Notes under the pieces: generated by a model
What the model was told of the DNA's origin: nothing
Database searches by the model: none
What the model saw: only the letters and a program-made list of their open reading frames with translations
Made by a program: the position numbers and the translations under genes
Part shown: one piece after another, positions 50,221 through 59,302 of the stretch
Position numbering within the stretch: the first letter of the stretch is position 1
How the letters are laid out: every line of letters starts with the position of its first letter
Assembly: GCF_016734815.1 (NCBI RefSeq)
Contig: NZ_JAERQF010000009.1
Coordinates: 62,001 to 126,000, forward strand
Length of the DNA: 64,000 bases
Source of the DNA: Hymenobacter rubidus
GTDB lineage: Bacteria; Bacteroidota; Bacteroidia; Cytophagales; Hymenobacteraceae
Direction: 5' to 3'

Positions 50221-53200
50221 ATGTTCCGCTTTCTTATGCAGCATCTCTCCATTATTTCGGCGCCGCTGCGGCGCGGCGCGGGCCGGGGCCTGATGCTCCT
50301 GGCCGGGCTGCTGCTCGCCGCCCCCCTTGCCGCCCAGGCCCAAACCGGCGGCGTGCGCATCGGCACCCCCGGTACCCCCGACGTATCGGCGGCGCTCGAC
50401 ATCGTGAGCAGCAGCAAGGGTGCCCTGCTGCCGCGCGTGGCCGATGCCACGGCCATTGCCAGCCCGGCCAAGGGCCTTATTGTGTATCAGACCGGGGGCA
50501 CGGCCGGCTTCTACTACAACGCCGGCACCCCGGCCACCCCCAACTGGCAGCAACTTGCCACGGCGGCGGGCGCGGCCGTGACGGCCAGCAACGGCCTGAC
50601 CAAGACCGGGCCGGATGTCCGGCTCGGCGGAACGCTAACGCAGGCAACGACCGTCGACCAGGCCGGTAATTCCTTTAAACTGACCAATACGGGCAGCTCA
50701 ACGAGCGTAGACCAGCAGCAGCTAACGTCCGGCCCGGTAACGGGCGACGCAGATATGTGGCAGTCGTTCACGGCCGGCATCAGCGGCCTGCTGACGCAGC
50801 TTGATTTGTATGTGTCGTCGCCCAACGGGGCCAACGGCGCGCCCGGTACGCTGAGTGTTTACGCGGGCGAAGGCACGGGGGGTGCCCTGCTCACCACGCA
50901 GGCCATCACGTTCAACAACGTGTACGGCGTCTTCCAGCCGTTTGTGCTGACCACGCCGGTGGCCGTAGTTGCCGGTCAGCAGTACACCTACCGCCTGCAA
51001 ACCAGCGCGGCCGTGACGCATCTTTTTGTGGCGTTCGCTTCCAACGACCCCTACGCCGGCGGCCGGAACAACGTCGCGGCCACTTGGGACTTGGCGTTCA
51101 AAACCTACGTGGCCACCCCCATCACCCTGCCGGTGCTCACGGCCCTGCCGGGCGGTAACGTGGGCGTGGGCACCAGCACCCCCGGCCAAAAGCTGGAAGT
51201 GAACGGCCAGGTATTCAGCAGCGCTGGCGGGTTTCGCTTTCCTGACAATAGCGTCCAAACCACGGCTGCTTTCGACGCTCAACAGCTCAGCATCAGCGGT
51301 GCGACCATTAGCCTCACCAACGGGGGAACCGTGGCGGTGCCGGCCGATAACCTGGGCAACCACACCGCCACCCAGAACCTGAACCTGGGCACCAACCTGC
51401 TGGTGGGCAACGGCGGCAGCAGCGGCGTGGCCGTCAGCAGCAGCGGCAGCGTGGGCATCGGCACCACGCCGGCCGCCTCGGCGGCGCTGGAGGTGAGCAG
51501 CACCACGAAGGGCCTGCTCCCCCCGCGCTTGAGCACTGCCCAGCGCAATGCCATAGCCAGCCCGGCTACCGGGTTGGTTGTTTACAACACCACCACCAAC
51601 AGGCTCAACACCTGGAACGGCACCAGTTGGGATGCCGCCCTGGCTGCCACCGAGCAGCCCTACCAGAACCCGAGCCAGGCCTTCGCCTATACCGGCACGG
51701 TGCAGACCTATACGGTGCCGGAGGGGGTCACCAGCCTGCGCGTCGATGCGGTGGGCGCCTCCGGCGGTGGCCTCGACTTCAGCGGCACCCTTCAGCGGGG
51801 CGGGATTGGGGCACGGGTGCAGGCCACACTCCAGGTGACGCCGGGGCAGGTTCTGCAGATTCGCGTGGGCGGGGCCGGGGCCTTCAGCAACACGGTCAGC
51901 GGAGCCGCTGGCGGCTACAACGGCGGCGGCAGCGTGGCAACGAACGGCGGCAGCGGGGGCGGGGCCACCGACGTGCGCGTCAGCGGCGGGGCGCTGACCG
52001 ACCGCCTGCTGGTGGCCGGGGGCGGGGGTGGGGGCGGATACTCCCCTAACTATTCAGAAGGCGGTGCCGGCGGCCAGCCCAATGGCGGCAACGGCACGGC
52101 TACGTTCAACACCGGCCCCACCACAGTTAGCGCCACCGGCGGCACCCAAACGGCGGGCGGCAACAGCGGCGGCAGCCTAGGGCAAGGCGGGGGAACGTCC
52201 ACCTTCAGTGGCGGCGGCGGCGGCGGCGGTTACTACGGCGGCGGCGGCTCGTACAGCGGGGGCGGCGCCGGGGGCGGGGGCTCGTCGTGGGTGACGCCCA
52301 CGGGCAGCTCGTCCATCGTGATGTTAACGGGCAACAGCATTAATGGCAGCCTCACGATTACGCCGGCTCCGGTCTATGCGACTCCCGTGCTCGATGGCCG
52401 CAACTTTGTGAACGTGCCCGGCACCTGGAGCGTAAGCGGCCCTAATGTGTACCGCAGCACCGGCAGCGTGGGCATCGGCACCAGCGCCCCTACCCAGGCG
52501 CTGGAAGTGGCCGGGCAGGTATTCAGCAACACCGGTGGCTTCCGCTTTCCCGATAACACGGTGCAAACCACGGCCGCCGTGACCACGCCCGCCACTACGG
52601 CCAGTAATGGCCTCACCTTAACCGGGCAGAGCGTGGGGCTGGGCGGCACACTGAGCCAGGCCACTACCATCACCCAGGCGGGTAACAACTTCAGCCTGAC
52701 GGGCGGCAACGTGGGCGTTGGCACCACCAGCCCGGTTACCACCCTGGACGTGCGCACCGCCGATGCCAGCGCGGCCGTTACTGTAGGCCAAACCGATAAC
52801 ACGGCTGGGGCGGTGTACTTTGGCAACCCCAGCCACGGGGTGAAGCGCAACTACAGCAACGGCAACGACGTGGGCCTCTACACCACCGCCGCCAACCTCT
52901 ACCTCTCGGCCAACGGCACCAGCACCAGCCAGTTTGTGTTGCTCAACAACGGCAACGTGGGCATCGGCACCACGCCCGGCGCCAAGCTGCACGTGGCGGG
53001 CAACATGAAAATCGACGGCGCCAACACGCTGGAGTTCGGGGCCGGCATCAGCGGCAAAGAGGTGAGCGCGGGCAAAATCGGCTACGGCACCTTCTCCAAC
53101 GGCAGCTCGCTCGACATCGTCGGCGCGGGCACGGGTAGCAACCGCGTGGTGCGGGTGTTCGCCGAAAACGGCTTGGGCGTGAACGGCGCGGTCAACGCCC

Positions 53201-53607
53201 AGGCGTTCAACACCAACTCCGACGCCCGCTTCAAAACCCACGTGCGCCCCATCGGCGCGGCCCTGGCCTCGGTGCTGGCCCTGCGCGGGGTGCGCTACGA
53301 CTGGAACGCGCTGGGCATCCGGCGCGGCGGCAAAGCCGGCGCCGGTCAGGTGGGCGTCATCGCCCAGGAACTGGAAAAAGTGTACCCCGAGCTGGTGTCT
53401 ACCGGCGCCGACGGCTACAAGGCTGTCAACTACGCCCAGCTCACGCCCGTGCTCATCGAGGCCCTCAAGGAGCAGCAGGCCCAGATTGAAGCCCTCAAGC
53501 AGCAAAACACTGCCTTGAGAGCTGAAACCACGGCCACCACCGAAGCCTTCGAGGCGCGGCTGCGGGCGCTAGAGGCCGCCACCAGCCCCGCCCACGCCAG
53601 CCGCTAG
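50221..53607 (+). CDS. Secreted tail-fibre-like adhesin with glycine-rich domain and S74 chaperone domain
   Basis: 1128 residues. The signal peptide covers about residues 1-42 (GLMLLAGLLLAAPLAAQAQ). Repeats of GNVGVGTSTPGQKLEVNGQV type, as in phage tail fibres, appear near 312, 415, 745, 835 and 915. A glycine-rich domain (~485-720; TVPEGVTSLRVDAVGASGGG, LLVAGGGGGGGY) lies between. The C-terminal peptidase S74 intramolecular chaperone starts near 998 with NSDARFKTHVRPIG (Ser-Asp and Lys of the self-cleavage site) and includes VGVIAQELEKVYPELV. A coiled coil follows (KEQQAQIEALKQQNTALRA). It probably trimerises and releases its own C-terminus. There is no T9SS domain. Confidence 0.9.
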   Translation: MFRFLMQHLSIISAPLRRGAGRGLMLLAGLLLAAPLAAQAQTGGVRIGTPGTPDVSAALDIVSSSKGALLPRVADATAIASPAKGLIVYQTGGTAGFYYNAGTPATPNWQQLATAAGAAVTASNGLTKTGPDVRLGGTLTQATTVDQAGNSFKLTNTGSSTSVDQQQLTSGPVTGDADMWQSFTAGISGLLTQLDLYVSSPNGANGAPGTLSVYAGEGTGGALLTTQAITFNNVYGVFQPFVLTTPVAVVAGQQYTYRLQTSAAVTHLFVAFASNDPYAGGRNNVAATWDLAFKTYVATPITLPVLTALPGGNVGVGTSTPGQKLEVNGQVFSSAGGFRFPDNSVQTTAAFDAQQLSISGATISLTNGGTVAVPADNLGNHTATQNLNLGTNLLVGNGGSSGVAVSSSGSVGIGTTPAASAALEVSSTTKGLLPPRLSTAQRNAIASPATGLVVYNTTTNRLNTWNGTSWDAALAATEQPYQNPSQAFAYTGTVQTYTVPEGVTSLRVDAVGASGGGLDFSGTLQRGGIGARVQATLQVTPGQVLQIRVGGAGAFSNTVSGAAGGYNGGGSVATNGGSGGGATDVRVSGGALTDRLLVAGGGGGGGYSPNYSEGGAGGQPNGGNGTATFNTGPTTVSATGGTQTAGGNSGGSLGQGGGTSTFSGGGGGGGYYGGGGSYSGGGAGGGGSSWVTPTGSSSIVMLTGNSINGSLTITPAPVYATPVLDGRNFVNVPGTWSVSGPNVYRSTGSVGIGTSAPTQALEVAGQVFSNTGGFRFPDNTVQTTAAVTTPATTASNGLTLTGQSVGLGGTLSQATTITQAGNNFSLTGGNVGVGTTSPVTTLDVRTADASAAVTVGQTDNTAGAVYFGNPSHGVKRNYSNGNDVGLYTTAANLYLSANGTSTSQFVLLNNGNVGIGTTPGAKLHVAGNMKIDGANTLEFGAGISGKEVSAGKIGYGTFSNGSSLDIVGAGTGSNRVVRVFAENGLGVNGAVNAQAFNTNSDARFKTHVRPIGAALASVLALRGVRYDWNALGIRRGGKAGAGQVGVIAQELEKVYPELVSTGADGYKAVNYAQLTPVLIEALKEQQAQIEALKQQNTALRAETTATTEAFEARLRALEAATSPAHASR

Positions 53608-53652
53608 CCCCGGCAGCAGTATTCTTTTCGCCATGCCATTCCCATTGCTTGT

Positions 53653-56600
53653 ATGAGCCCTTTCTTCGCCCTACGCCAGTGGCTGCTGCCCGCGCTGCTG
53701 GCCGCCACCCTCCCGGCCCTGGCCCAAAACGTCACCACCTTTGGCTACACGGGTGCCCCCCAGACCTACACCGTGCCGCGAGGCATCACGGCCCTGCAAG
53801 TAGTAGCCACGGGCGGTAGCGGCGGCAACCTCGGCAACAGCAACGGTGGCGCGGCCCTGGCCCCCGGAGCGGTGGTGCAGGCGGTAGTGCCCGTGACGGC
53901 CGGCGAGGTGCTTACCGTGGTGGTGGGCGGCCAGGGGGCTTCGGGCAACACCGGCACCCCGGCGGGCGGCTACAACGGGGGCGGCAACGGCTCCCAAACG
54001 GGCGCGGGCGGCGGGGCCACCGACTTGCGGCGCACCTACAGCGCGGCCACCAGCACCGGCGACTACCTCACCACCCGCAACGCGCTGGTGGTAGCGGGTG
54101 GAGGCGGGGGCAGCGACTATGGCAATATCGTCGGCGGCGCGGGCGGCACCCCCACCGGGGGCGACGGGAGTATATTTAACGGCACCAACCCTGGCCTGGG
54201 GGCTACGCAGGCCGCGCCCGGTGGCGGCGGGGTGCCCGGCAATGGCCCCACTGGCGGCAATGGGTCAACCGCCACCAGCTACAACGCGGGCGGTGGCGGC
54301 GGCTACTACGGGGGCGGCGGGGCCGCTGGCGGCGCCGGCGGCGGCAATCACGGGGCCGCTGGCGGCGGCGGCTCGTCGTGGGCCACGGCCACGGCCACCA
54401 ATGTGCAATACAGCGTGACCACGGCCACGGCCTACGGCAACAGCAACGGCATGCTCACCATTACGCCCGTAACCAGCACTACCCCCACCACCTTCAACTA
54501 CACCGGCGGCCCCCAGTACTATACCGTGCCAGCCGGCATCTTCCGGCTGCAAGTGGTGGCCCAGGGCGGGGCCGGGGGCAGCAGCAACGTCGTTTCGCAA
54601 TATGACTCGCACGGCGGCCAGGCCACGGGCTACGTCACCGTCGTGCCCGGCGAAGTGCTCACCGTGCAGGTGGGCGGCCAGGGCCACAGCTACTATGTCG
54701 TCGGCAATAACGACGGCGGCTACAACGGGGGCGGCAGTGCCTCGCTCAACGGCGGCGGCGGCGGCGGGGCCACCGACCTGCGCCGCAACCCGGCCGTGGG
54801 CAGCACCGGCGACTACCTGGCCAGCCGCAATGCCCTGCTCGTGGCCGGGGGCGGGGGCGGCAACGTTACCCTCTTCTACAACAGCGGCACAACCAGCGGC
54901 ACGCAGCCTATTCCCGGAGGCAATGGCGGCGCACCTTCCGGGGGTAACGGTGCCTACAACCTCCATAATCTGGAAGGCGGCGGCGCCACCACTACCGCGC
55001 CCGGCTATGCCTACGCCGCCAGCAGTGTCGGCAGCAACGGCACGGGTGGCAACGGCGCGCCTAGTCTGCAAGTGGGCGGCGGCGGGGGCGGCTACTACGG
55101 CGGGGGCGGGGGCAGCTACGGCACGGGCAGTGGCAACAATGGCTCCGGCCAGGGCGGGGGGGGCGGCGGCTCGTCGTATGTGCTGCCGGCGGGCAGCACA
55201 TACGTCAGCTACGCCCGCGTGCCCACCATCGGCGATGGCTCGATGACCATCACGCCCGTGTCCATCGCCAACAACGCGCTCGACTTCGACGGGGTAGACG
55301 ACCGGGTGACAATCAGTCCATCGGCGGTGGGGGTGGCCCACCTCAACGTCGGTGCCTACACCCTGGAGGCGTGGGTGTACCTCAATCCGGGGGCGACGGC
55401 GGGGACGACGGCGGCGGCAGCCAACTCCATTATCCGCAAGGATGGCGACTACGGCCTGCTCATCCGCAACGGGCTGGTGGAGGCCCAGGTGTGGCAGGGC
55501 GGCACCACTACCCTCACCTACGCCACCGGCACCACGCCCCTGGTGGCGGGCACCTGGAACCACGTAGCGGCCACCTGGGACGGCACCAGCCTCAAAACCT
55601 ACCTCAACGGCGTGGACGTGACCGGCCTCACCGCCTCTACCACCACTAGCCCCGCCGTTAGCAGCACCAGCAACACCAGCAACCTGCGCCTCGGCCGCTC
55701 GCCTAACTTCAACGAGTACCTGGCCGGGCGGCTCGACGAGGTGCGCGTGTACAGCGCCGCCCTCACGGCGGCGCAGGTGCAGGCCGACATGTTCAATACC
55801 ACCCCAGTGGCGCAGGAGTTGACTAACCTGCAAGTCTACTTCACCTTCGACGAGGGCGCGGCCGGGGGTAACAACGCGGGCCTCACCACCCTGCCCGACC
55901 TGAGCGGGAAAGGCTACGCGGGCACGCTGACCCAATTCGGCCTCACGGGTACTACCAGCAACTACGTGCGCAGCTTCCCCACCATCGTGGCCATCGACCC
56001 GGCCAGCGGCCCGGCCGGCACGGTGGTGAGCGTGCGGGGCACCAACCTGACGGATGCCACCGGGTTCAGCTTCGGCTCGCTGGCCGGGGCCGCCTTTGCC
56101 ACGCCCGCCGATGACTACAAGGCCACCACCACGGTGCCCGCCGGGGCCAGCACCGGCCCGGTGAGCGTGGCCTCGGCCGCGCTGGCTGCGTACAACGGGC
56201 CAGTATTTACGGTGACCGGCCCGCTGCCGGTGGAGCTCGTGGCCTTCACGGCCACGGCGCAGCCGGGGGCCGTGGCGCTGGCCTGGCGCACGGCTAGCGA
56301 AATCAATAGCGCCCGCTTCGAGGTGGAGCGCAGCCCCGACGGGGCCGCCTTTACCGCCATCGGCACGGTGGCGGCGGCCGGCAGTAGCTCGGGGCCCCGC
56401 GCCTACGCTCTGGCCGATGCCCGGCTGCCGGCCAGCGCATCGCGGCTCTACTACCGGCTGCGGCAGATAGACCAGGATGGCACGTTCAGCTACTCGCCCG
56501 TGCGCTCGGTGGTGGTGGCCGGGGCGGGTCTCGTGCTGTATCCTAACCCGGCCGCTGGCGTGGCCACGCTGCGCGGGGCAGCGGCGGGGGCGGCGGTGCA

Positions 56601-56736
56601 GGTGCTGGATGCGCTGGGCCGGCTGGTGCGCACGGCCGTGGCCGATGCCGAGGGCACGACCGTGCTAGCGGGCTTGCCGGCCGGCGTGTACGCCGTGCGC
56701 TGCGGCACTACCACCGTGCGCCTGGCGGTAGAGTAA
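53653..56736 (+). CDS. Secreted glycine-rich, LamG- and IPT-containing protein with T9SS sorting domain
   Basis: 1027 residues. The signal peptide is LRQWLLPALLAATLPALAQ. Two glycine-rich domains follow (~27-275 and ~280-535; each opens FGYTGAPQTYTVPRGITAL or similar and holds NALVVAGGGGGS). A LamG/concanavalin-like domain comes next (NALDFDGVDDRVTISPSAVG; WNHVAATWDGTSLKTYLNGV). Then an IPT/TIG-like domain (IDPASGPAGTVVSVRGTNLT), a fibronectin-like segment (LPVELVAFTATAQPG) and a type A sorting domain (LVLYPNPAAGVATLRG, GLPAGVYAVRC). It starts 46 bp after the S74 gene and is probably co-transcribed. Its glycine-rich module is the same type as in that neighbour. Confidence 0.9.
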   Translation: MSPFFALRQWLLPALLAATLPALAQNVTTFGYTGAPQTYTVPRGITALQVVATGGSGGNLGNSNGGAALAPGAVVQAVVPVTAGEVLTVVVGGQGASGNTGTPAGGYNGGGNGSQTGAGGGATDLRRTYSAATSTGDYLTTRNALVVAGGGGGSDYGNIVGGAGGTPTGGDGSIFNGTNPGLGATQAAPGGGGVPGNGPTGGNGSTATSYNAGGGGGYYGGGGAAGGAGGGNHGAAGGGGSSWATATATNVQYSVTTATAYGNSNGMLTITPVTSTTPTTFNYTGGPQYYTVPAGIFRLQVVAQGGAGGSSNVVSQYDSHGGQATGYVTVVPGEVLTVQVGGQGHSYYVVGNNDGGYNGGGSASLNGGGGGGATDLRRNPAVGSTGDYLASRNALLVAGGGGGNVTLFYNSGTTSGTQPIPGGNGGAPSGGNGAYNLHNLEGGGATTTAPGYAYAASSVGSNGTGGNGAPSLQVGGGGGGYYGGGGGSYGTGSGNNGSGQGGGGGGSSYVLPAGSTYVSYARVPTIGDGSMTITPVSIANNALDFDGVDDRVTISPSAVGVAHLNVGAYTLEAWVYLNPGATAGTTAAAANSIIRKDGDYGLLIRNGLVEAQVWQGGTTTLTYATGTTPLVAGTWNHVAATWDGTSLKTYLNGVDVTGLTASTTTSPAVSSTSNTSNLRLGRSPNFNEYLAGRLDEVRVYSAALTAAQVQADMFNTTPVAQELTNLQVYFTFDEGAAGGNNAGLTTLPDLSGKGYAGTLTQFGLTGTTSNYVRSFPTIVAIDPASGPAGTVVSVRGTNLTDATGFSFGSLAGAAFATPADDYKATTTVPAGASTGPVSVASAALAAYNGPVFTVTGPLPVELVAFTATAQPGAVALAWRTASEINSARFEVERSPDGAAFTAIGTVAAAGSSSGPRAYALADARLPASASRLYYRLRQIDQDGTFSYSPVRSVVVAGAGLVLYPNPAAGVATLRGAAAGAAVQVLDALGRLVRTAVADAEGTTVLAGLPAGVYAVRCGTTTVRLAVE

Positions 56737-56809
56737 CTGCTGACCGTGGAAGGCACCCCGGTATTCGCCGAGGTGGCACTTGTGGTCGTGGGGCGTGGCC
56801 CACGGCGGG

Positions 56810-57079
56810 GTGGCCGGGGCCGGGCAGGTGGGCCTCATCGCCCAGGAGCTGGAAAAGGTGTACCCCGAACTGGTATTTACTGACGCCGACGGCTACAAGA
56901 GCGTGAACTACGCCCAGCTCACGCCCGTGCTCATCGAGGCCATCAAGGAGCAGCAGGCCCAGATTGAAGCCCTCAAGCAGCAAAATACTGCCCTAAAAGC
57001 TGAAACCACGGCCGCCACCGAAGCCTTAGAGGCCCGCCTGCGGCGGCTGGAGGCGACCGGCGCACAGGCCCGGTGGTAA
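56810..57079 (+). pseudogene. Duplicated C-terminal fragment of the S74 domain
   Basis: The product AGAGQVGLIAQELEKVYPEL, continuing through KEQQAQIEALKQQNTALKAE, is roughly 85% identical to the last ~90 residues of the S74 protein ending at 53607. The catalytic NSDARFK portion and all upstream domains are absent. No signal peptide exists. It is either a truncated relic or a spare cassette. The 74 bp before it shows no similarity. Confidence 0.7.
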
Positions 57080-57152
57080 TTGATTCATTACGTGCCGGAC
57101 CGGACCGTCTGCCCCAGCACCTTCCCCAATGTTCTTACTCTTGATTGTACCC

Positions 57153-58565
57153 ATGAAAATAGCCCTGACTCTCTCGCTGCTGCTGCCCGCGCTGGCCGGC
57201 CTGGCCCAGACCACGCTCACCAACGACGGCAGCGCCATCACCGTGGGCAGCGGGGCCGTGCTCTACGTGGGGGGCGCGGTGCAGAACAACGCCGGCAGCA
57301 CCCTGGCCAACGCCGGCACCGTGCAGCTCACCGGCGACCTGACCAACGCGGGCACGCTGGCCTCCAGCGGTACGCTGCTCTTCAACGGCGCCGCCAACCA
57401 GGTATTCACCCCCGGCGCGGCCACCGTGGCCACGCTCGTGCTCAACAACACCGGCGCCGTGGGCCAGCGTACCCTGGCCCTGCCCGCCGACCTGACGGTG
57501 GGCACCGCCCTCACGCTGCAAAGCGGCCTGTTGCGCACCGCTCCCACGGCCACCCTTACGCTGCCCGACGGAGCCACCCTGAGCGGGGAAACAACCGGCC
57601 AGTACGTGCAAGGTAACCTGCGCATCATCCGCGCCGCCGGCTCCGGCGTGCTCGACTTCGGCCACGGCCTCACGCTGGACCGCAGTGGCCTGGGCCAGGT
57701 GACGGCCACGCGCACGGCCGGCCTGCTGACGGACAACCTGAGCCGGGCCACCAGCCTGCCCAACGCCGCCGGCAAAAGCATCGACCGCATCTGGACCGTG
57801 GAAACCACCACGGCCCCCAGCGCCGCTGTGCCCGTCACGCTAAGCTGGCTGGCCGACGACGACAACGGCCTCACCAGCTTCAACCCCGCCCAGGCCTGGC
57901 GCGCCGACCTGGGCAGCAGCGCCTGGGCCGCCACGGGCAGCCCGCAGGCCGCCGCCGTGAGCGGGGCCACCCGCAGCTTCTCCTTCGCCACGGCCGCGCT
58001 GGGCCGCCTCACCCTGAGCACTGCCAGCGCCAACCCGCTGCCGGTGGAGCTGGTGCGCTTCACCGCCGAGCCGCAGGGTGCCGACGCGCTGCTGCGCTGG
58101 GCCACGGCATCGGAGAAAAACAACGACCGGTTTGAGGTGGAGGCCAGCGCCGACGGGCGTACGTTCCGCCGCATCGGCCTGGTGCCCGGCCACGGCAGCA
58201 GCGCCCAGCCCCACGACTACCAGCTGGTGGACCCCGCCATTGCCCGCTACGGCACCAGCCTGGTGTACTACCGCCTGCGCCAGGTCGATACCGATGGTAC
58301 CTTCAGCTACTCGCCGGTACGGACCGTGGCCGTAAGTGGGAAGCCGGAGCTGGCCCTGTTCCCGAACCCGACAACCCAGGCCGCCACGCTCATCGGCGCG
58401 GAGCCCGGCGCGGCCGTCACGGTGTTTGATGCCGTGGGGCGGCTGGTGCTGGCAATCCCGGCCGATGCGGCTGGCACGACTCACCTGGCCTTGCCCCATG
58501 GCTTTGCCACCGGCGTGTACCTGGTGCGCACGGGCAGCACAGCCCTGCGCCTGACCGTAGAGTAA
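57153..58565 (+). CDS. Secreted protein with T9SS type A sorting domain
   Basis: 470 residues. The signal peptide is MKIALTLSLLLPALAGLAQ. Residues 20-150 resemble short parallel-beta or autotransporter-like repeats (TLTNDGSAITVGSGAVLYVG; AGTVQLTGDLTNAGTLASSG). A middle region follows (DFGHGLTLDRSGLGQVTATR). A fibronectin-like segment is next (LPVELVRFTAEPQGADALLR; FEVEASADGRTF), with a sorting domain at the end (LALFPNPTTQAATLIG, GFATGVYLVRTGS). It is a likely surface protein of the same cluster. The ATG at 57153 begins the signal peptide. Confidence 0.9.
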   Translation: MKIALTLSLLLPALAGLAQTTLTNDGSAITVGSGAVLYVGGAVQNNAGSTLANAGTVQLTGDLTNAGTLASSGTLLFNGAANQVFTPGAATVATLVLNNTGAVGQRTLALPADLTVGTALTLQSGLLRTAPTATLTLPDGATLSGETTGQYVQGNLRIIRAAGSGVLDFGHGLTLDRSGLGQVTATRTAGLLTDNLSRATSLPNAAGKSIDRIWTVETTTAPSAAVPVTLSWLADDDNGLTSFNPAQAWRADLGSSAWAATGSPQAAAVSGATRSFSFATAALGRLTLSTASANPLPVELVRFTAEPQGADALLRWATASEKNNDRFEVEASADGRTFRRIGLVPGHGSSAQPHDYQLVDPAIARYGTSLVYYRLRQVDTDGTFSYSPVRTVAVSGKPELALFPNPTTQAATLIGAEPGAAVTVFDAVGRLVLAIPADAAGTTHLALPHGFATGVYLVRTGSTALRLTVE

Positions 58566-58695
58566 CCAGCACCATTCCCGTTGGAGCTCCACCCGAAACG
58601 TTGCGCAGAGCCCCCATCCAACAGATTGGTGGTTCAAGTTAGCTAGCCTCCGTTCAAATTAGATTTCTTCTTTGAACACTTTCCGATACCCGCTA

Positions 58696-58730
58696 AAAGG
58701 CCCCGAAAACGCAGATTTTCGAGGTCTTTT
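58696..58730. terminator. Intrinsic terminator
   Basis: The arms aaaggccccgaaaa and ttttcgaggtcttt pair over 14 positions with one mismatch and are followed by a T-run on the plus strand. It ends the adhesin cluster and could also serve the leftward gene at 58756. Confidence 0.65.
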
Positions 58731-58755
58731 TCAGGGAGTAATTTGAACACCGGAT

Positions 58756-59157
58756 TTACGCCCGGATGCCGTTCTCCAGCTGCACCTGCTTGCGCTCCGA
58801 CTGGCCCGCCTCCAGCTCCGCCAGGTTGAGGTACGCCGCCAACCGGGCCTGCCAGCTTTTGACGTCGGCCAACTGCTCGGTCTGCCGCTTGGCTTGCTCC
58901 GGTAACTGCACAAGCACGGCGCAGGTCAACTCGCCATCGGTGGTCGGGGCCGCGTTGGCCGTCGGCAGTGCGACCCCGCCGGTGGCCCCGCCCTCGGCAT
59001 AGCCGCGCAGGCACTTGGCTTCTAGCCACTGCTCCACGGCCACTATCTGCGGGTCCTGGCGCATCCACTTGGGCACCACGCATTCGTCCTCGTGCACCAC
59101 GCCGGCCACGGCAAAGCCCGAGCCGTCCATCAGTTTGTCGTTGCTGCCCACGCTCAT
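58756..59157 (-). CDS. Hypothetical protein, possibly a gene remnant
   Basis: 133 residues starting at MSVGSNDKLMDGSGFAVAGV. G/C-rich third positions like those of real genes here argue for true coding sequence. The N-terminal half is acidic with two Trp (VVPKWMRQDPQIVAVEQWLE). The C-terminal half is helical and Gln/Leu-rich (SWQARLAAYLNLAELEAGQS). No signal peptide or known motif is visible. The frame extends to 59226, but those upstream codons look non-coding. It may be the surviving part of a longer gene at the edge of the accessory zone. Confidence 0.5.
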   Translation of the reverse strand: MSVGSNDKLMDGSGFAVAGVVHEDECVVPKWMRQDPQIVAVEQWLEAKCLRGYAEGGATGGVALPTANAAPTTDGELTCAVLVQLPEQAKRQTEQLADVKSWQARLAAYLNLAELEAGQSERKQVQLENGIRA

Positions 59158-59302
59158 ACCCGCGTGGCAACGAGTGGATGAGGGCCGATGCAAAGGTCGC
59201 GAAGCCAGCGTGCGCAGGTCTTTCACGCGGTTGGACTTGCCGCTCTTGCTACGCGGCAGCTCGCCAAAGCGCGGCTTTTTCCCCTAAAATCGCCGGATGT
59301 TG

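Noticed and set aside
50221-53607. Prophage, because of tail-fibre-like repeats and the S74 domain
   Set aside because: No other phage genes are nearby, the protein has a Sec signal peptide, and its neighbours are T9SS surface proteins.
54265-55935. 556-codon minus-strand frame opposite the glycine-rich T9SS gene
   Set aside because: It arises from the Gly-rich codon pattern on the other strand; the plus-strand protein has a signal peptide and recognisable domains.
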